This document shows, piece after piece, positions 38,981-48,257 of a DNA stretch of 64,000 nt (its first letter is position 1; each line of letters opens with the position of its first letter). Location of the stretch: assembly GCF_000687455.2 (NCBI RefSeq), contig NZ_JGVW01000059.1, positions 1 to 64,000 on the forward strand, in the 5' to 3' direction. The position numbers were made by a program, and so were the translations under genes. The notes beneath the pieces were generated by a model. The model was not told where the DNA came from, did not search any database, and saw nothing but the letters and a program-made list of their open reading frames with translations. The stretch comes from Burkholderia sp. lig30 (GTDB taxonomy: Bacteria; Pseudomonadota; Gammaproteobacteria; Burkholderiales; Burkholderiaceae).

Positions 38981-39621
38981 ACGCCAGCAAACGACGCGCG
39001 ATCTACGAAACGCTGCAGAGCCTCAATCCGCATCCGACGACCGAACTCGAATACGCGACGCCGTTCGAGCTGCTGATCGCGGTCATGCTGTCCGCGCAGG
39101 CGACCGACGTATCGGTCAACAAGGCGATGCGCAGGATGTTCCCCGTCGCGAACACCCCGCGGCAAATTGTCGCGCTCGGCGAAGAAGGCGTCACCGAGTA
39201 CATCAAGACGATCGGCCTCTTTCGCACCAAGGCGAAGAACGTGGTCGCCGCCAGCCGGATCCTGCTGGAGCGCTACGACGGCGAAGTGCCTGCGGATCGC
39301 GAGGCGCTGGAGAGCCTGCCCGGCGTCGGCCGCAAGACCGCGAACGTCGTGCTCAACACCGCGTTCGGCCAGCCCACCATCGCGGTCGACACGCACATCT
39401 TCCGTGTCGCGAACCGCACCGGCCTCGCGCCGGGCAAGGACGTGCGGGCCGTCGAAGCCGCGCTGGAGAAATTCACGCCGCCGGAGTTCCGCCACGACGC
39501 GCATCACTGGCTGATCCTGCACGGACGCTACGTGTGCAAGGCGCGCCGGCCGGAATGCTGGCACTGCGCGATCGAGCCGCTCTGCGAATTCAGGCCGAAG
39601 ACGCCCGCGCCCGTCGAGTGA
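38977..39621 (+). CDS. nth: Endonuclease III
   Basis: Nth is a DNA glycosylase/AP-lyase that removes oxidised pyrimidines. The 214-residue enzyme has the helix-hairpin-helix [14 protein letters not shown] with the catalytic Lys, then [15 protein letters not shown] with the catalytic Asp. A 4Fe-4S site follows, with spacing C-x6-C-x2-C-x5-C ([17 protein letters not shown]). Its ATG overlaps the rsxB stop (ATGA). The rsx-nth linkage is also seen in enterobacteria, and repair of oxidative damage fits the redox partner. Confidence 0.96.
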   Translation: MNASKRRAIYETLQSLNPHPTTELEYATPFELLIAVMLSAQATDVSVNKAMRRMFPVANTPRQIVALGEEGVTEYIKTIGLFRTKAKNVVAASRILLERYDGEVPADREALESLPGVGRKTANVVLNTAFGQPTIAVDTHIFRVANRTGLAPGKDVRAVEAALEKFTPPEFRHDAHHWLILHGRYVCKARRPECWHCAIEPLCEFRPKTPAPVE

Positions 39622-39639
39622 GCCGCCGTCGCGTGCCGG

Positions 39640-40575
39640 TCACGCGTTGGACGTCGCGGTCGCGGCGTCGTCGGCCGCGCCGCCTGCGCGCACGAGCCAC
39701 AGCACCGCCGCGAGGATCGCGATGCCGCCGATCCACTGCATCGGCGACAGCGCCTCGCCGAACAGCAGCGCCGCGAGCGCGACCGTCACGACCGGCTCGA
39801 GCGTCGACAGCATCGACGTGCGCGCCGCACCCAGCCGCTCGAGGCCGGCGAAGAACGCGAGCATCGCGGCCACCGTCGACACCAGTGCGATCGCCAGCAT
39901 CGCGGCCCAGCCGCCTGCCGTGACCGGCCAGTGCGGCGCGACGCCGAGCGCGGCGCGGCGGACGACGGCGAGCAGGATCAGCATGGCGGTGGCCGATACG
40001 CAGATCACCGCCGTCGTCGCGAGCGGGTCGATGCCGCGCGTCGCCTTCGTGCCCGCGACGATATACAGCGAATAGATCACCGCGGCCGCCAGCGCGAGCG
40101 CGATGCCGAGCGGCTCGCCATGCCCGCCGCCGACCATCAGCGCGGAGCCGGCGACGCACAGCACCAGCGCCATCCCCTTCACGCGCGTGAGCCGTTCGCC
40201 GAGCCACCATGCGGCGAGCAGCGTGACGAACGCCGGATACAGGTACAGCAGCAGCGCGACGAGGCTCGCCTGCGCGTGCTGCAGCGCGCTGAAGTAGCAG
40301 AACGACTGGCCGACGTAGCCGAACGCGCCCATCGCGGCGAGCGGCACGAGCGCCCGGCCGCGCGGCCACGCGACGCGCCGGTGCCGCGCGATCGCCGCGA
40401 GCACCGCGCCGCCGATCGCGAAGCGCACGATCAGCAGGCCCAGCACGTCGACGCCGCCCGCATACGCGTAGCGGCCGAAAATCGCCATCGCGCCGAACGC
40501 GGCGGCGGACAGCGCGACGTAGAGCGCGCCTTGCACGGCGGCGGATGACGGTGAGGGTCGGAGGGAGGAAACCAT
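39640..40575 (-). CDS. EamA/DMT-family transporter
   Basis: A 311-residue drug/metabolite transporter of the 10-helix type with two EamA repeats. The first starts AALYVALSAAAFGAMAIFGRYAY-like and the second after GGHGEPLGIALALAAAVIYSLY. The repeat end motif LEPVVTVALAALLFGEALSPMQWIGGIAI is clear. Substrate unknown; relatives export amino acids or metabolites. It is convergent with nth and divergent from a DUF1841 gene, with a 10-bp tandem repeat in its upstream region. Confidence 0.85.
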   Translation of the reverse strand: MVSSLRPSPSSAAVQGALYVALSAAAFGAMAIFGRYAYAGGVDVLGLLIVRFAIGGAVLAAIARHRRVAWPRGRALVPLAAMGAFGYVGQSFCYFSALQHAQASLVALLLYLYPAFVTLLAAWWLGERLTRVKGMALVLCVAGSALMVGGGHGEPLGIALALAAAVIYSLYIVAGTKATRGIDPLATTAVICVSATAMLILLAVVRRAALGVAPHWPVTAGGWAAMLAIALVSTVAAMLAFFAGLERLGAARTSMLSTLEPVVTVALAALLFGEALSPMQWIGGIAILAAVLWLVRAGGAADDAATATSNA

Positions 40576-40647
40576 GGCGGCGCGGTGGGCGAACGGGCGG
40601 ATGACGGAAGGGAATCGAGTGTATCGGCGGTTCGGCGCGCGAGCCAG

Positions 40648-40707
40648 CCCGTGCTTGCCCGTGCTTGCCCGTGCTTGTCCGTGCTTGTCCGTGCCTGCCC
40701 GTGCCTG
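40648..40707. repeat. 10-bp tandem repeat, six copies, intergenic
   Basis: Six head-to-tail copies of a decamer close to CCGTGCTTGC: the first copies are CCCGTGCTTG, then TCCGTGCTTG, then versions with GCCTG. It lies between the divergent EamA transporter and DUF1841 genes, where copy changes could alter promoter spacing. Confidence 0.85.
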
Positions 40708-40796
40708 CCGACAGCGGGCCGCCAGCGGCGCCGGCCGAGCCGGCGTACAATGCGCCGACGCGGCATGACGCCGCGCGAATTCCGATCGCCCCCATC

Positions 40797-41231
40797 ATGT
40801 TCAATCCGAGCCGCGACGAAGTGCGTCGCTTTTTCATCGACACCTGGCGCAAGCAGCGCGCCGGCGACATCCTGACCCCGCTGGAAGCGATGGCGGCCGA
40901 CTGGATCGTCGAGCATCCCGAATACCACGCCGACCTCGCAGACACCGAAGGCGCCGCGACGCAGAACTACGCGCCCGAGGAAGGCCGCACGAACCCGTTC
41001 CTGCACCTGTCGATGCACCTCGCGATCAGCGAGCAGCTGTCGATCGACCAGCCGCCCGGGATTCGCGCCGCGCACGACAAGCTCGCCGCGAAGCTCGATT
41101 CCACGCACGACGCGCAGCACGCGATCATGGAATGCCTCGGCGAGACGATCTGGGAAGCGCAGCGCACCGGCACGCCGCCCGACTCCGACGCGTACCTGCA
41201 GCGCATCCTGCGCCGCGCGTCGCGCGGCTGA
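40797..41231 (+). CDS. DUF1841 family protein
   Basis: A 144-residue soluble protein starting MFNPSRDEVRRFFIDTWRK, with GDILTPLEAMAADWIVEHPEYH and NPFLHLSMHLAISEQLSIDQP, the signature phrases of the uncharacterised DUF1841 family common in beta- and gammaproteobacteria. Predicted mostly helical, no signal or membrane segment. Function unknown. No strong ribosome binding site is visible. It is convergent with two cytochrome c genes, which share the terminator hairpin at 41268-41293. Confidence 0.8.
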   Translation: MFNPSRDEVRRFFIDTWRKQRAGDILTPLEAMAADWIVEHPEYHADLADTEGAATQNYAPEEGRTNPFLHLSMHLAISEQLSIDQPPGIRAAHDKLAAKLDSTHDAQHAIMECLGETIWEAQRTGTPPDSDAYLQRILRRASRG

Positions 41232-41267
41232 CGCGCGCCGCCGTGCGCGCATCACGCCGCGCACGGA

Positions 41268-41293
41268 CAAAAAAATACCCCGCCGAGGCGGGG
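41268..41293 (-). terminator. Rho-independent terminator of the cytochrome pair
   Basis: On the minus strand a 7-bp GC stem (CCCCGCC/GGCGGGG) with a minimal loop is followed by TA and a run of seven T residues. It ends transcription from the two cytochrome c genes and could also stop the convergent DUF1841 transcript. Confidence 0.8.
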
Positions 41294-41331
41294 CATCTCG
41301 CGACCCGGCGGCCCGTCCGGGGCCGGCGCGC

Positions 41332-41691
41332 TTACTTCTTGAACACCAGGTCGCCCTGCAGCGACTCGATGTAGGCCGCGATGTCCTTCATGTCGGCGAC
41401 AGACAGGTTCTGCACCTGCGCCTGCATGATCGCGTTGCTGCGGCCGAGCAGCGGGCTCCCGAGACCCATCTGGTACTGGCGCATCGCCCAGACCAGGTAG
41501 TCGGCGTGCTGGCCGGCGAGGCGCGGATACTCGGCGTTGATCGGCTTGTTCAACTTCGCGCCGTGGCAAGCCGCGCAGTTGTGCGACTCGACCAGATCCT
41601 TGCCTTTCGCGAGGTCCGCCGCGTGCGCGGTGCCGATCGCGAAGCCGGCCGCGAGCACCATCGCCGCTGCCGTCTTGAATGCCTTGTTCAT
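41332..41691 (-). CDS. Periplasmic class I cytochrome c
   Basis: A 119-residue c-type cytochrome. It has a signal peptide (MNKAFKTAAAMVLAAG, cleaved near AHA), a heme site CAACH and a C-terminal Met-bearing segment (NAIMQAQVQNLSVADMKDIAAYI) to serve as the sixth ligand. It would carry electrons in the periplasm. A GGAG ribosome binding site precedes the ATG at 41691. It follows a second cytochrome c of the same length after a gap of 41 bases, so the two are likely co-expressed. Confidence 0.92.
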   Translation of the reverse strand: MNKAFKTAAAMVLAAGFAIGTAHAADLAKGKDLVESHNCAACHGAKLNKPINAEYPRLAGQHADYLVWAMRQYQMGLGSPLLGRSNAIMQAQVQNLSVADMKDIAAYIESLQGDLVFKK

Positions 41692-41732
41692 GAATGCTCC
41701 TATCCCGCGTGTGAGATCAGCAAGCGCGACGC

Positions 41733-42092
41733 TTACTTGTAGGGATTGTCCTTCGAGTCGGGTTTCTGCGCGGCGTAGTAGGCCGCCAGATCGGCGATGT
41801 CCTGATCCGTCAGCGATCCTGCGATCGCGTTCATCGACGGGAAGTGACGATCCTTCTTGCGGTAGGCTTGCAGCGCGTTCTCGAGGTATTGCTGGTTCTG
41901 GCCGCCGAGGATGGGCACCCGGTAGACCTCCGGGTACGCCACGCGGTAGCCGGCGATGCCGTGACAGCCGATGCACATGGCGGCCTTGCTCGCCCCGTCC
42001 TTCGGGTTGCCGACCACACCGGCCGCCTGCGCGCTGCCCGCGAGCGCCACGAGCGCTGCGACAACGACATGTTTGCCGACGAATTTGTTCAT
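41733..42092 (-). CDS. Periplasmic class I cytochrome c
   Basis: A 119-residue c-type cytochrome with signal peptide (VAALVALAGSAQA), heme site CIGCH near residue 40 and a downstream SMNAIAGSLTDQDIADLAAYY segment providing the Met ligand. It is the first gene of a pair with the cytochrome at 41332 and is divergent from the MoxR gene, with about 245 bases between. The partner oxidase or dehydrogenase is not in the window. Confidence 0.92.
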   Translation of the reverse strand: MNKFVGKHVVVAALVALAGSAQAAGVVGNPKDGASKAAMCIGCHGIAGYRVAYPEVYRVPILGGQNQQYLENALQAYRKKDRHFPSMNAIAGSLTDQDIADLAAYYAAQKPDSKDNPYK

Positions 42093-42338
42093 AGCTCTTG
42101 TAACCTAGCTTGAGGGGAAACTGGCGCCTAAGCGGCAACGGCCCGCGCCGTTTTGCTTATCGGGTCGCCACGCAGGCCAAAAAAACGGCCAGATTGTACC
42201 GCGTCGGCGGGGAAGGCGTCCACATCGCGCCCGGGCGCCCGCCTCGGCCCTGCCCCGCCGCGCTGCGCTGCGCGCGCGTGCCGACCGCGCCGCCCTTCTG
42301 ACTTATACTGGGCTTTTTTTCGCGAAAAGAGCGCCGCC

Positions 42339-43181
<843 letters not shown>

Positions 43182-43218
43182 GCCGGGCCGCCCCGCCACC
43201 TTCATCGAGGAGACACGC

Positions 43219-43806
43219 ATGAGCCGCTGGATCGAACCCGTCGCACTCGAAGGCCGCCACGTCCGGCTCGAGCCGCTGACGCTCGACCACGTTCCGGGCA
43301 TCGCCGCGGCAGCCGCCGACGGCGAGCTGTGGAAACTCTGGTACACGGCCATCCCCGCGCCGGGCGAGGAACGCACGTATGTCGAAACCGCGCTGAAGCA
43401 GCGCGACGAGCAAGGCTGGTGCCCGTTCGTCGTGCGCGACACGTCGGGCGAGATCGTCGGCTCCACGCGCTACATGAACGTCGACGAGAAGAACCACCGC
43501 CTCGAGATCGGCACCACCTTCTACGCGCAGCGCGTGCAGCGCTCCGCGCTCAACACCGAGGCGAAGCTGCTGCTGCTCGGCCATGCGTTCGACACGCTCG
43601 GCGCGATCGCCGTCGAGTTCCGCACGCATTTCATGAACCACGCGTCGCGCGCCGCGATCGCGCGGCTCGGCGCGAAGCAGGACGGCATCCTGCGCAATCA
43701 CCAGATCGGCCGCGAAGGCGAGCTGCGCGACACTGTCGTGTTCTCGATCCTGCCGACCGAGTGGCCGGCCGTGCGCGCGAACCTGAAACTGAAGCTCGCG
43801 CGCTGA
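43219..43806 (+). CDS. GNAT-family N-acetyltransferase, RimJ-like
   Basis: A 195-residue acetyltransferase of the RimJ/RimL type. The opening is ALEGRHVRLEPLTLDH, followed by the acetyl-CoA-binding strand region IVGSTRYMNVDEKNHRLEIGTTFYAQRVQRSALNTEAKLLLLGHAF and a late HFMNHASRAAIARLGAKQDG. The substrate may be a protein N-terminus or a small molecule. A GAGGAGA ribosome binding site lies before the ATG. It sits between the MoxR and VWA genes, probably in one operon. Confidence 0.87.
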   Translation: MSRWIEPVALEGRHVRLEPLTLDHVPGIAAAAADGELWKLWYTAIPAPGEERTYVETALKQRDEQGWCPFVVRDTSGEIVGSTRYMNVDEKNHRLEIGTTFYAQRVQRSALNTEAKLLLLGHAFDTLGAIAVEFRTHFMNHASRAAIARLGAKQDGILRNHQIGREGELRDTVVFSILPTEWPAVRANLKLKLAR

Positions 43807-43833
43807 CCGCGCGCCCACCGGAAAGGCACGGCC

Positions 43834-45009
43834 ATGCTGCTCAATTTCTTCTACGCGCTGCGCGCCGCCAGGCTGCCCGTTTCGGTGAAGGAATACCTGA
43901 CGCTGCTCGAATCGCTGAAGGCCGGGCTCATCGCGCCGTCGATCGACGCGTTCTACTATCTCGCGCGCATGACGCTCGTGAAGGACGAGCAGCATTTCGA
44001 CAAGTTCGACCAGGCGTTCGGCGCGTATTTCCACGGCGTGTCGGCGCTGCCGTCCGACGCGTTCGAGATTCCGCTCGACTGGCTCGAAAAGCGCCTGCAG
44101 CGCGAGCTGAGCCCGGAGGAAAAGGCGCAGATCGACGCGATGGGCGGCCTCGACAAGCTGATGGAGCGCCTCAAGCAACTGCTCGACGAGCAGAAGGAAC
44201 GCCACGAAGGCGGCAACAAGTGGATCGGCACCGGCGGCACGTCGCCGTTCGGCCACGGCGGCTACAACCCGGAAGGCATCCGCATCGGCGGGCCGTCGGC
44301 GGGGCATCGCACCGCCGTGAAGGTCTGGGAGGCGCGCGCGTTCCGCGACTACGACGATTCGGTCGAGATCGGCACGCGCAACATCAAGGTCGCGCTGCGG
44401 CGGCTGCGCCGCTTCGCGCGCGAGGGCGCGGCCGAGGAGCTCGACCTGCCCGGCACGATCCGCAGCACCGCGGCGAACGCGGGCTGGCTCGACCTCCGGA
44501 TGGTGCCCGAGCGCCACAACAACGTGAAGGTGCTGATGCTGCTCGACGTCGGCGGCTCGATGGACGACCACATCCAGCGCACCGAGGAACTGTTCTCGGC
44601 GGCGAAGGCGGAGTTCAAGCACCTCGAGTTCTACTACTTCCACAACTGCGTGTACGACTACCTGTGGAAGCACAACCGGCGCCGCCACGCGGAGCGCACG
44701 CCGACCTGGGACGTGCTGCACAAGTTCACGCCCGACTACAAGCTGATCTTCGTCGGCGACGCGACGATGAGCCCCTACGAGGTGCTGCAGCGGGGCGGCT
44801 CGGTCGAATACAACAACGCGGAGCCGGGCGCCGCGTGGCTGCGGCGGCTCGCCGACCAGTTCCCGCATCACGTGTGGCTCAATCCCGAGCCCGAGCGGCT
44901 GTGGGAATACCGGCAGTCGATCGCGATCATCCGCGACCTGCTCGGCCAGCGCATGTACCCGCTCACGCTCGCCGGTCTCGAAACCGCGATGCGCACGCTC
45001 AGCAAATAA
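43834..45009 (+). CDS. VWA-domain protein, CoxE-like MoxR partner
   Basis: A 391-residue cytoplasmic protein. The N-terminal helical region (MLLNFFYALRAARLPVSVKEYLTLLESL) is that of the CoxE/VWA-MoxR group. The C-terminal von Willebrand A domain (about residues 225-390) has a metal-site variant LLDVGGSMDDH in place of DxSxS, and GDATMSPYE near the end. A Gly/His loop (GTGGTSPFGHGG) separates the two. With MoxR it is expected to help fold or load another protein; the client is unknown. Confidence 0.88.
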   Translation: MLLNFFYALRAARLPVSVKEYLTLLESLKAGLIAPSIDAFYYLARMTLVKDEQHFDKFDQAFGAYFHGVSALPSDAFEIPLDWLEKRLQRELSPEEKAQIDAMGGLDKLMERLKQLLDEQKERHEGGNKWIGTGGTSPFGHGGYNPEGIRIGGPSAGHRTAVKVWEARAFRDYDDSVEIGTRNIKVALRRLRRFAREGAAEELDLPGTIRSTAANAGWLDLRMVPERHNNVKVLMLLDVGGSMDDHIQRTEELFSAAKAEFKHLEFYYFHNCVYDYLWKHNRRRHAERTPTWDVLHKFTPDYKLIFVGDATMSPYEVLQRGGSVEYNNAEPGAAWLRRLADQFPHHVWLNPEPERLWEYRQSIAIIRDLLGQRMYPLTLAGLETAMRTLSK

Positions 45010-45050
45010 TGGCTGCCGCACAATAGCGGCGGTCAATCATGGAGAGAGGC

Positions 45051-46259
45051 ATGAATCAGTCGTCCACCGCGAGCGCGGGCCGCGCGAGCGGTCGTTTCCT
45101 TGCGGACACCTCGGTCTCGGCGCTCGTCGCCGGCTTCGTCGCGATGATGACGGGCTACACCAGCTCGCTCGTGCTGATGTTCCAGGCCGGCCGCGCCGCG
45201 CACCTCACCGATGCGCAGATCTCGTCGTGGATCTGGGCGCTGTCGATCGGCATGGCGCTCACCACGATCGGCCTGTCGCTGCGCTTTCGCGCGCCCGTCG
45301 TCGTCGCATGGTCGACGCCCGGCGCGGCGCTGCTGATCGCGTCGCTGCCCGGCGTCCCGTACGCGGAAGCGATCGGCGCGTTCATCGTGTGCGCGCTGCT
45401 GCTGACCGCGGTCGGCGTGAGCGGCCTGTTCGACACGCTGATGCGCCGGATTCCCGCCGGCATCGCCGCCGCGCTGCTCGCCGGCATCCTGTTCGAGATC
45501 GGCATCGAGATCTTCCGCGCCGCGCAATTCCAGACCGCGCTCGTGCTCGTGATGTTCTTCACCTACCTGATCGTGAAGCGCGCCGCGCCCCGCTACGCGA
45601 TCGTCACGACGCTCGCGGCCGGCACCGCGATGGCCGGCTTCCTGGGCCTGCTCGACTTCAGCCGCTTCCACGTCGCGCTCGCGCAGCCGGTGTTCACGAT
45701 GCCGGCGTTCTCGGTCGCGTCGATCGTCAGCATCGGCATCCCGCTGTTCGTCGTCGCGATGGCGTCGCAGAACGTGCCCGGCATCGCGGTGCTGCGCGCG
45801 GACGGCTATCACACGCCGTCGTCGCCGCTGATCGCGACGACCGGCCTCGCGTCGCTCGTGCTCGCGCCGTTCGGCTCGCACGGCGTCAACCTCGCGGCGA
45901 TCACCGCGGCGATCTGCACCGGGCCGGAAGCGCACGAGGATCGCTCGAAGCGCTATACCGCCGCGGTGTGGTGCGGCACCTTCTACCTGATCGCCGGGAT
46001 CTTCGGCGCGACGATCGCCGCGCTGTTCGCGGCGCTGCCGAAGGCGCTCGTCGTGTCGGTCGCCGCGCTCGCGCTGTTCGGCTCGATCATGAGCGGCCTC
46101 GCGAACGCGATGCACGATGTGAAGCAGCGCGAAGCGGCGCTCGTCACGTTCATGGTCACCGCATCGGGCCTCACGCTGCTGTCGATCGGCTCCGCGTTCT
46201 GGGGCCTCGTCGCCGGGATCGTCACGCAGGTGATCCTCAACGCGCGGCGCCCCGCGTGA
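45051..46259 (+). CDS. BenE-type benzoate/H+ symporter family protein
   Basis: A 402-residue transporter with about twelve hydrophobic helices and BenE-family phrases such as GYTSSLVLMFQAG, VVAWSTPGAALL, VVAMASQNVPGIAVLRADGY, and the later GVNLAAITAAICTGPEAH. Members import benzoate or related acids with protons. The start at 45051 (MNQSSTAS) has GGAGAGAGG directly before it; an ATG at 45039 lies upstream. No benzoate catabolic genes are near, so the substrate is uncertain. Confidence 0.85.
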   Translation: MNQSSTASAGRASGRFLADTSVSALVAGFVAMMTGYTSSLVLMFQAGRAAHLTDAQISSWIWALSIGMALTTIGLSLRFRAPVVVAWSTPGAALLIASLPGVPYAEAIGAFIVCALLLTAVGVSGLFDTLMRRIPAGIAAALLAGILFEIGIEIFRAAQFQTALVLVMFFTYLIVKRAAPRYAIVTTLAAGTAMAGFLGLLDFSRFHVALAQPVFTMPAFSVASIVSIGIPLFVVAMASQNVPGIAVLRADGYHTPSSPLIATTGLASLVLAPFGSHGVNLAAITAAICTGPEAHEDRSKRYTAAVWCGTFYLIAGIFGATIAALFAALPKALVVSVAALALFGSIMSGLANAMHDVKQREAALVTFMVTASGLTLLSIGSAFWGLVAGIVTQVILNARRPA

Positions 46260-46413
46260 CGCCGCGACGGCCCGGCGCACGCCACGTGCGTGCCGTCTTT
46301 CGGGCCTAGAATAGTGCATCGAAGGCGGCGCGCCCCGCGCCGCCTCGCTTCGCCGCCGCGCTCGCGCGGCCCCTGGGGAACCCCGGCGCGCCGCGCCCTC
46401 TTCTCGATTCGCC

Positions 46414-47367
46414 ATGACTACCGCACTCGACCAGCTGAAGCAGTACACCACCGTCGTCGCCGACACGGGCGATTTCCAGCAGCTCGCGCAGTACAAGCCG
46501 CAGGACGCGACCACGAACCCGTCGCTGATCCTGAAGGCGGTCCAGAAGGATGCCTACCGGCCGGTTCTCGAAAAGACCGTCCGCGACCATCGCGGCGAAA
46601 GCGCCGACTTCATCATCGACCGCCTGCTGATCGCGTTCGGCACCGAGATCCTCAAGCTGATCCCGGGCCGCGTGTCGACCGAGGTCGATGCGCGCCTGTC
46701 GTTCGACACGCAGCGCTCGGTCGACAAGGCGCACGAGATCATCAAGCTGTACGAAGCAGCCGGCATCGGCCGCGAACGCGTGCTGATCAAGCTCGCATCG
46801 ACCTGGGAAGGGATTCGCGCGGCCGGGATCCTGCAGAAGGAAGGCATCAAATGCAACATGACCCTGCTTTTCTCGCTGGTGCAGGCGGCCGCGTGCGCGG
46901 AAGCCGGCGCGCAGCTGATCTCGCCGTTCGTCGGCCGCATCTACGACTGGTACAAGAAGCAGGCCGGCGCCGACTGGGATGACGTGAAGAACGGCGGCGC
47001 GAACGATCCGGGCGTGCAGTCGGTGCGCGGCATCTACACGTACTACAAGACCTTCGGCTACGACACCGAGGTGATGGGCGCGAGCTTCCGCACGACGAGC
47101 CAGATCGTCGAGCTGGCCGGCTGCGACCTGCTGACCATCAGTCCCGATTTGCTGCAGAAGCTGCAGGACAGCACGGAAGCCGTCACGCGCAAGCTGTCGC
47201 CGGACGCGCGCGGCGATGCGCGTGCGGTGCGCGTCGCGACCGATGAAGCGTCGTTCCGCTTCCAGTTGAACGACGACGCGATGGCGACCGAGAAGCTGGC
47301 CGAAGGCATCCGCCTGTTCTCCGCCGACGCGGTGAAGCTCGAGAAGATGATCGACGCGCTGCGCTGA
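46414..47367 (+). CDS. tal: Transaldolase
   Basis: Transaldolase of the pentose phosphate pathway moves a dihydroxyacetone unit between sugar phosphates. The 317-residue length and motifs ([25 protein letters not shown], and the Schiff-base Lys in [12 protein letters not shown]) mark the classical E. coli TalB type. The rest ([41 protein letters not shown]) is well conserved. A clear terminator follows the gene, and it appears to be a single-gene unit. Confidence 0.97.
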   Translation: MTTALDQLKQYTTVVADTGDFQQLAQYKPQDATTNPSLILKAVQKDAYRPVLEKTVRDHRGESADFIIDRLLIAFGTEILKLIPGRVSTEVDARLSFDTQRSVDKAHEIIKLYEAAGIGRERVLIKLASTWEGIRAAGILQKEGIKCNMTLLFSLVQAAACAEAGAQLISPFVGRIYDWYKKQAGADWDDVKNGGANDPGVQSVRGIYTYYKTFGYDTEVMGASFRTTSQIVELAGCDLLTISPDLLQKLQDSTEAVTRKLSPDARGDARAVRVATDEASFRFQLNDDAMATEKLAEGIRLFSADAVKLEKMIDALR

Positions 47368-47399
47368 CCCGCCGGCAGGCGGCTGCGACAACGCCCCCC

Positions 47400-47437
47400 A
47401 CGGCCGCGAACCGCGTGTTCGCGGCCGTTTTATTTTT
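47400..47437 (+). terminator. Rho-independent terminator of tal
   Basis: A perfect 12-bp stem ACGGCCGCGAAC/GTTCGCGGCCGT with a 5-base loop is followed by TTTATTTTTC, 32 bases after the transaldolase stop. Confidence 0.88.
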
Positions 47438-47670
47438 CATCCGGCCGTCGACGCGGCGCACTACAATCCACGTCACGGGCGCGCCGGCCGCTTCCCGGCG
47501 CGCCCGTCCCAGTCAGTCAACGTTGCAAGAGTCCAGAGCGCGATGCGCGGAACCGGAGCACGTGCCCGTGCACGAACGCCGGTCGACACCCGCGCTAACC
47601 GCTTTGCACGGAACCGCGCCAGGCGCTGAAGCGCCGGGTTCGGTCGACATCTGTTCGACAGGAGACGTCA

Positions 47671-48120
47671 ATGCAAGTACAACCGTATCTGTGCTTTTAC
47701 GGCCAGACCGAGGCCGCATTGAAGTTTTACGAGAAAGCGCTCGGCGCGAAGACGATGTTCATGATGCGCTTCAAGGACGCGCCGCCCGACCCGAACCGCC
47801 CCGCCATGCCCGAACTGGCGGACAAGGTCATGCACGCGAGCTTCACGATCGGCGAGTCGATGCTGATGTGCTCGGACGGCGACTGCAGCAATCCGTCCGG
47901 CACACACTCCGGCTATTCGCTGTCGCTGAACCCGGCGACCGCCGAAGAGGGCCAGAAGGTGTTCACCGCCCTCGCCGACGGCGGCGAAGTGACAATGCCC
48001 TATCAGAAGACCTTCTGGGCGCTCGGCTTCGGCATGCTGAAGGACCGCTTCGGCGTGCAGTGGATGATCAACGTCGAGGACGTATCCCAGCGCGAGGCGC
48101 TCGCGAAGCACGCGCAGTAA
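47671..48120 (+). CDS. VOC-family protein, PhnB/YjdN-like
   Basis: A 149-residue vicinal-oxygen-chelate fold protein starting MQVQPYLCFYGQTEAALKFYEKALGAKTMFMMRF, with VMHASFTIGESMLMCSDG and the final FWALGFGMLKDRFGVQWMIN, matching the PhnB/YjdN group. These proteins resemble glyoxalase and bleomycin-resistance folds, but their reaction is mostly unknown. A CAGGAGA ribosome binding site precedes the ATG. About 300 bases upstream hold no gene beyond the tal terminator. Confidence 0.85.
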   Translation: MQVQPYLCFYGQTEAALKFYEKALGAKTMFMMRFKDAPPDPNRPAMPELADKVMHASFTIGESMLMCSDGDCSNPSGTHSGYSLSLNPATAEEGQKVFTALADGGEVTMPYQKTFWALGFGMLKDRFGVQWMINVEDVSQREALAKHAQ

Positions 48121-48180
48121 CGCCGGCGCACGAACGCCCGTTGCCGCAACGCGACGGGCGTTGATGAGAAGGTCAGGCCG

Positions 48181-48213
48181 ATCCCCACGCAGTGGACGAC
48201 GCTGCGTGGGGAT
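48181..48213. terminator. Hairpin between convergent genes
   Basis: A perfect 12-bp stem ATCCCCACGCAG/CTGCGTGGGGAT with a 9-base loop lies between the VOC gene and the convergent symporter gene. It lacks a long T run (only TGTCATTTG follows), so it is probably a weak bidirectional terminator. Confidence 0.55.
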
Positions 48214-48257
48214 TGTCATTTGCGCGCGGCGCGTGACGGCGCCGCACGCGCCGCGCA

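Noticed and set aside
40648-40707. CRISPR array
   Set aside because: The 10-base units are directly adjacent with no spacers, so it is a simple tandem repeat.
43329-45026. A 565-codon plus-strand frame over the GNAT and VWA genes
   Set aside because: Out-of-frame reading of two well-supported genes, Arg/Ala-rich, no domain.
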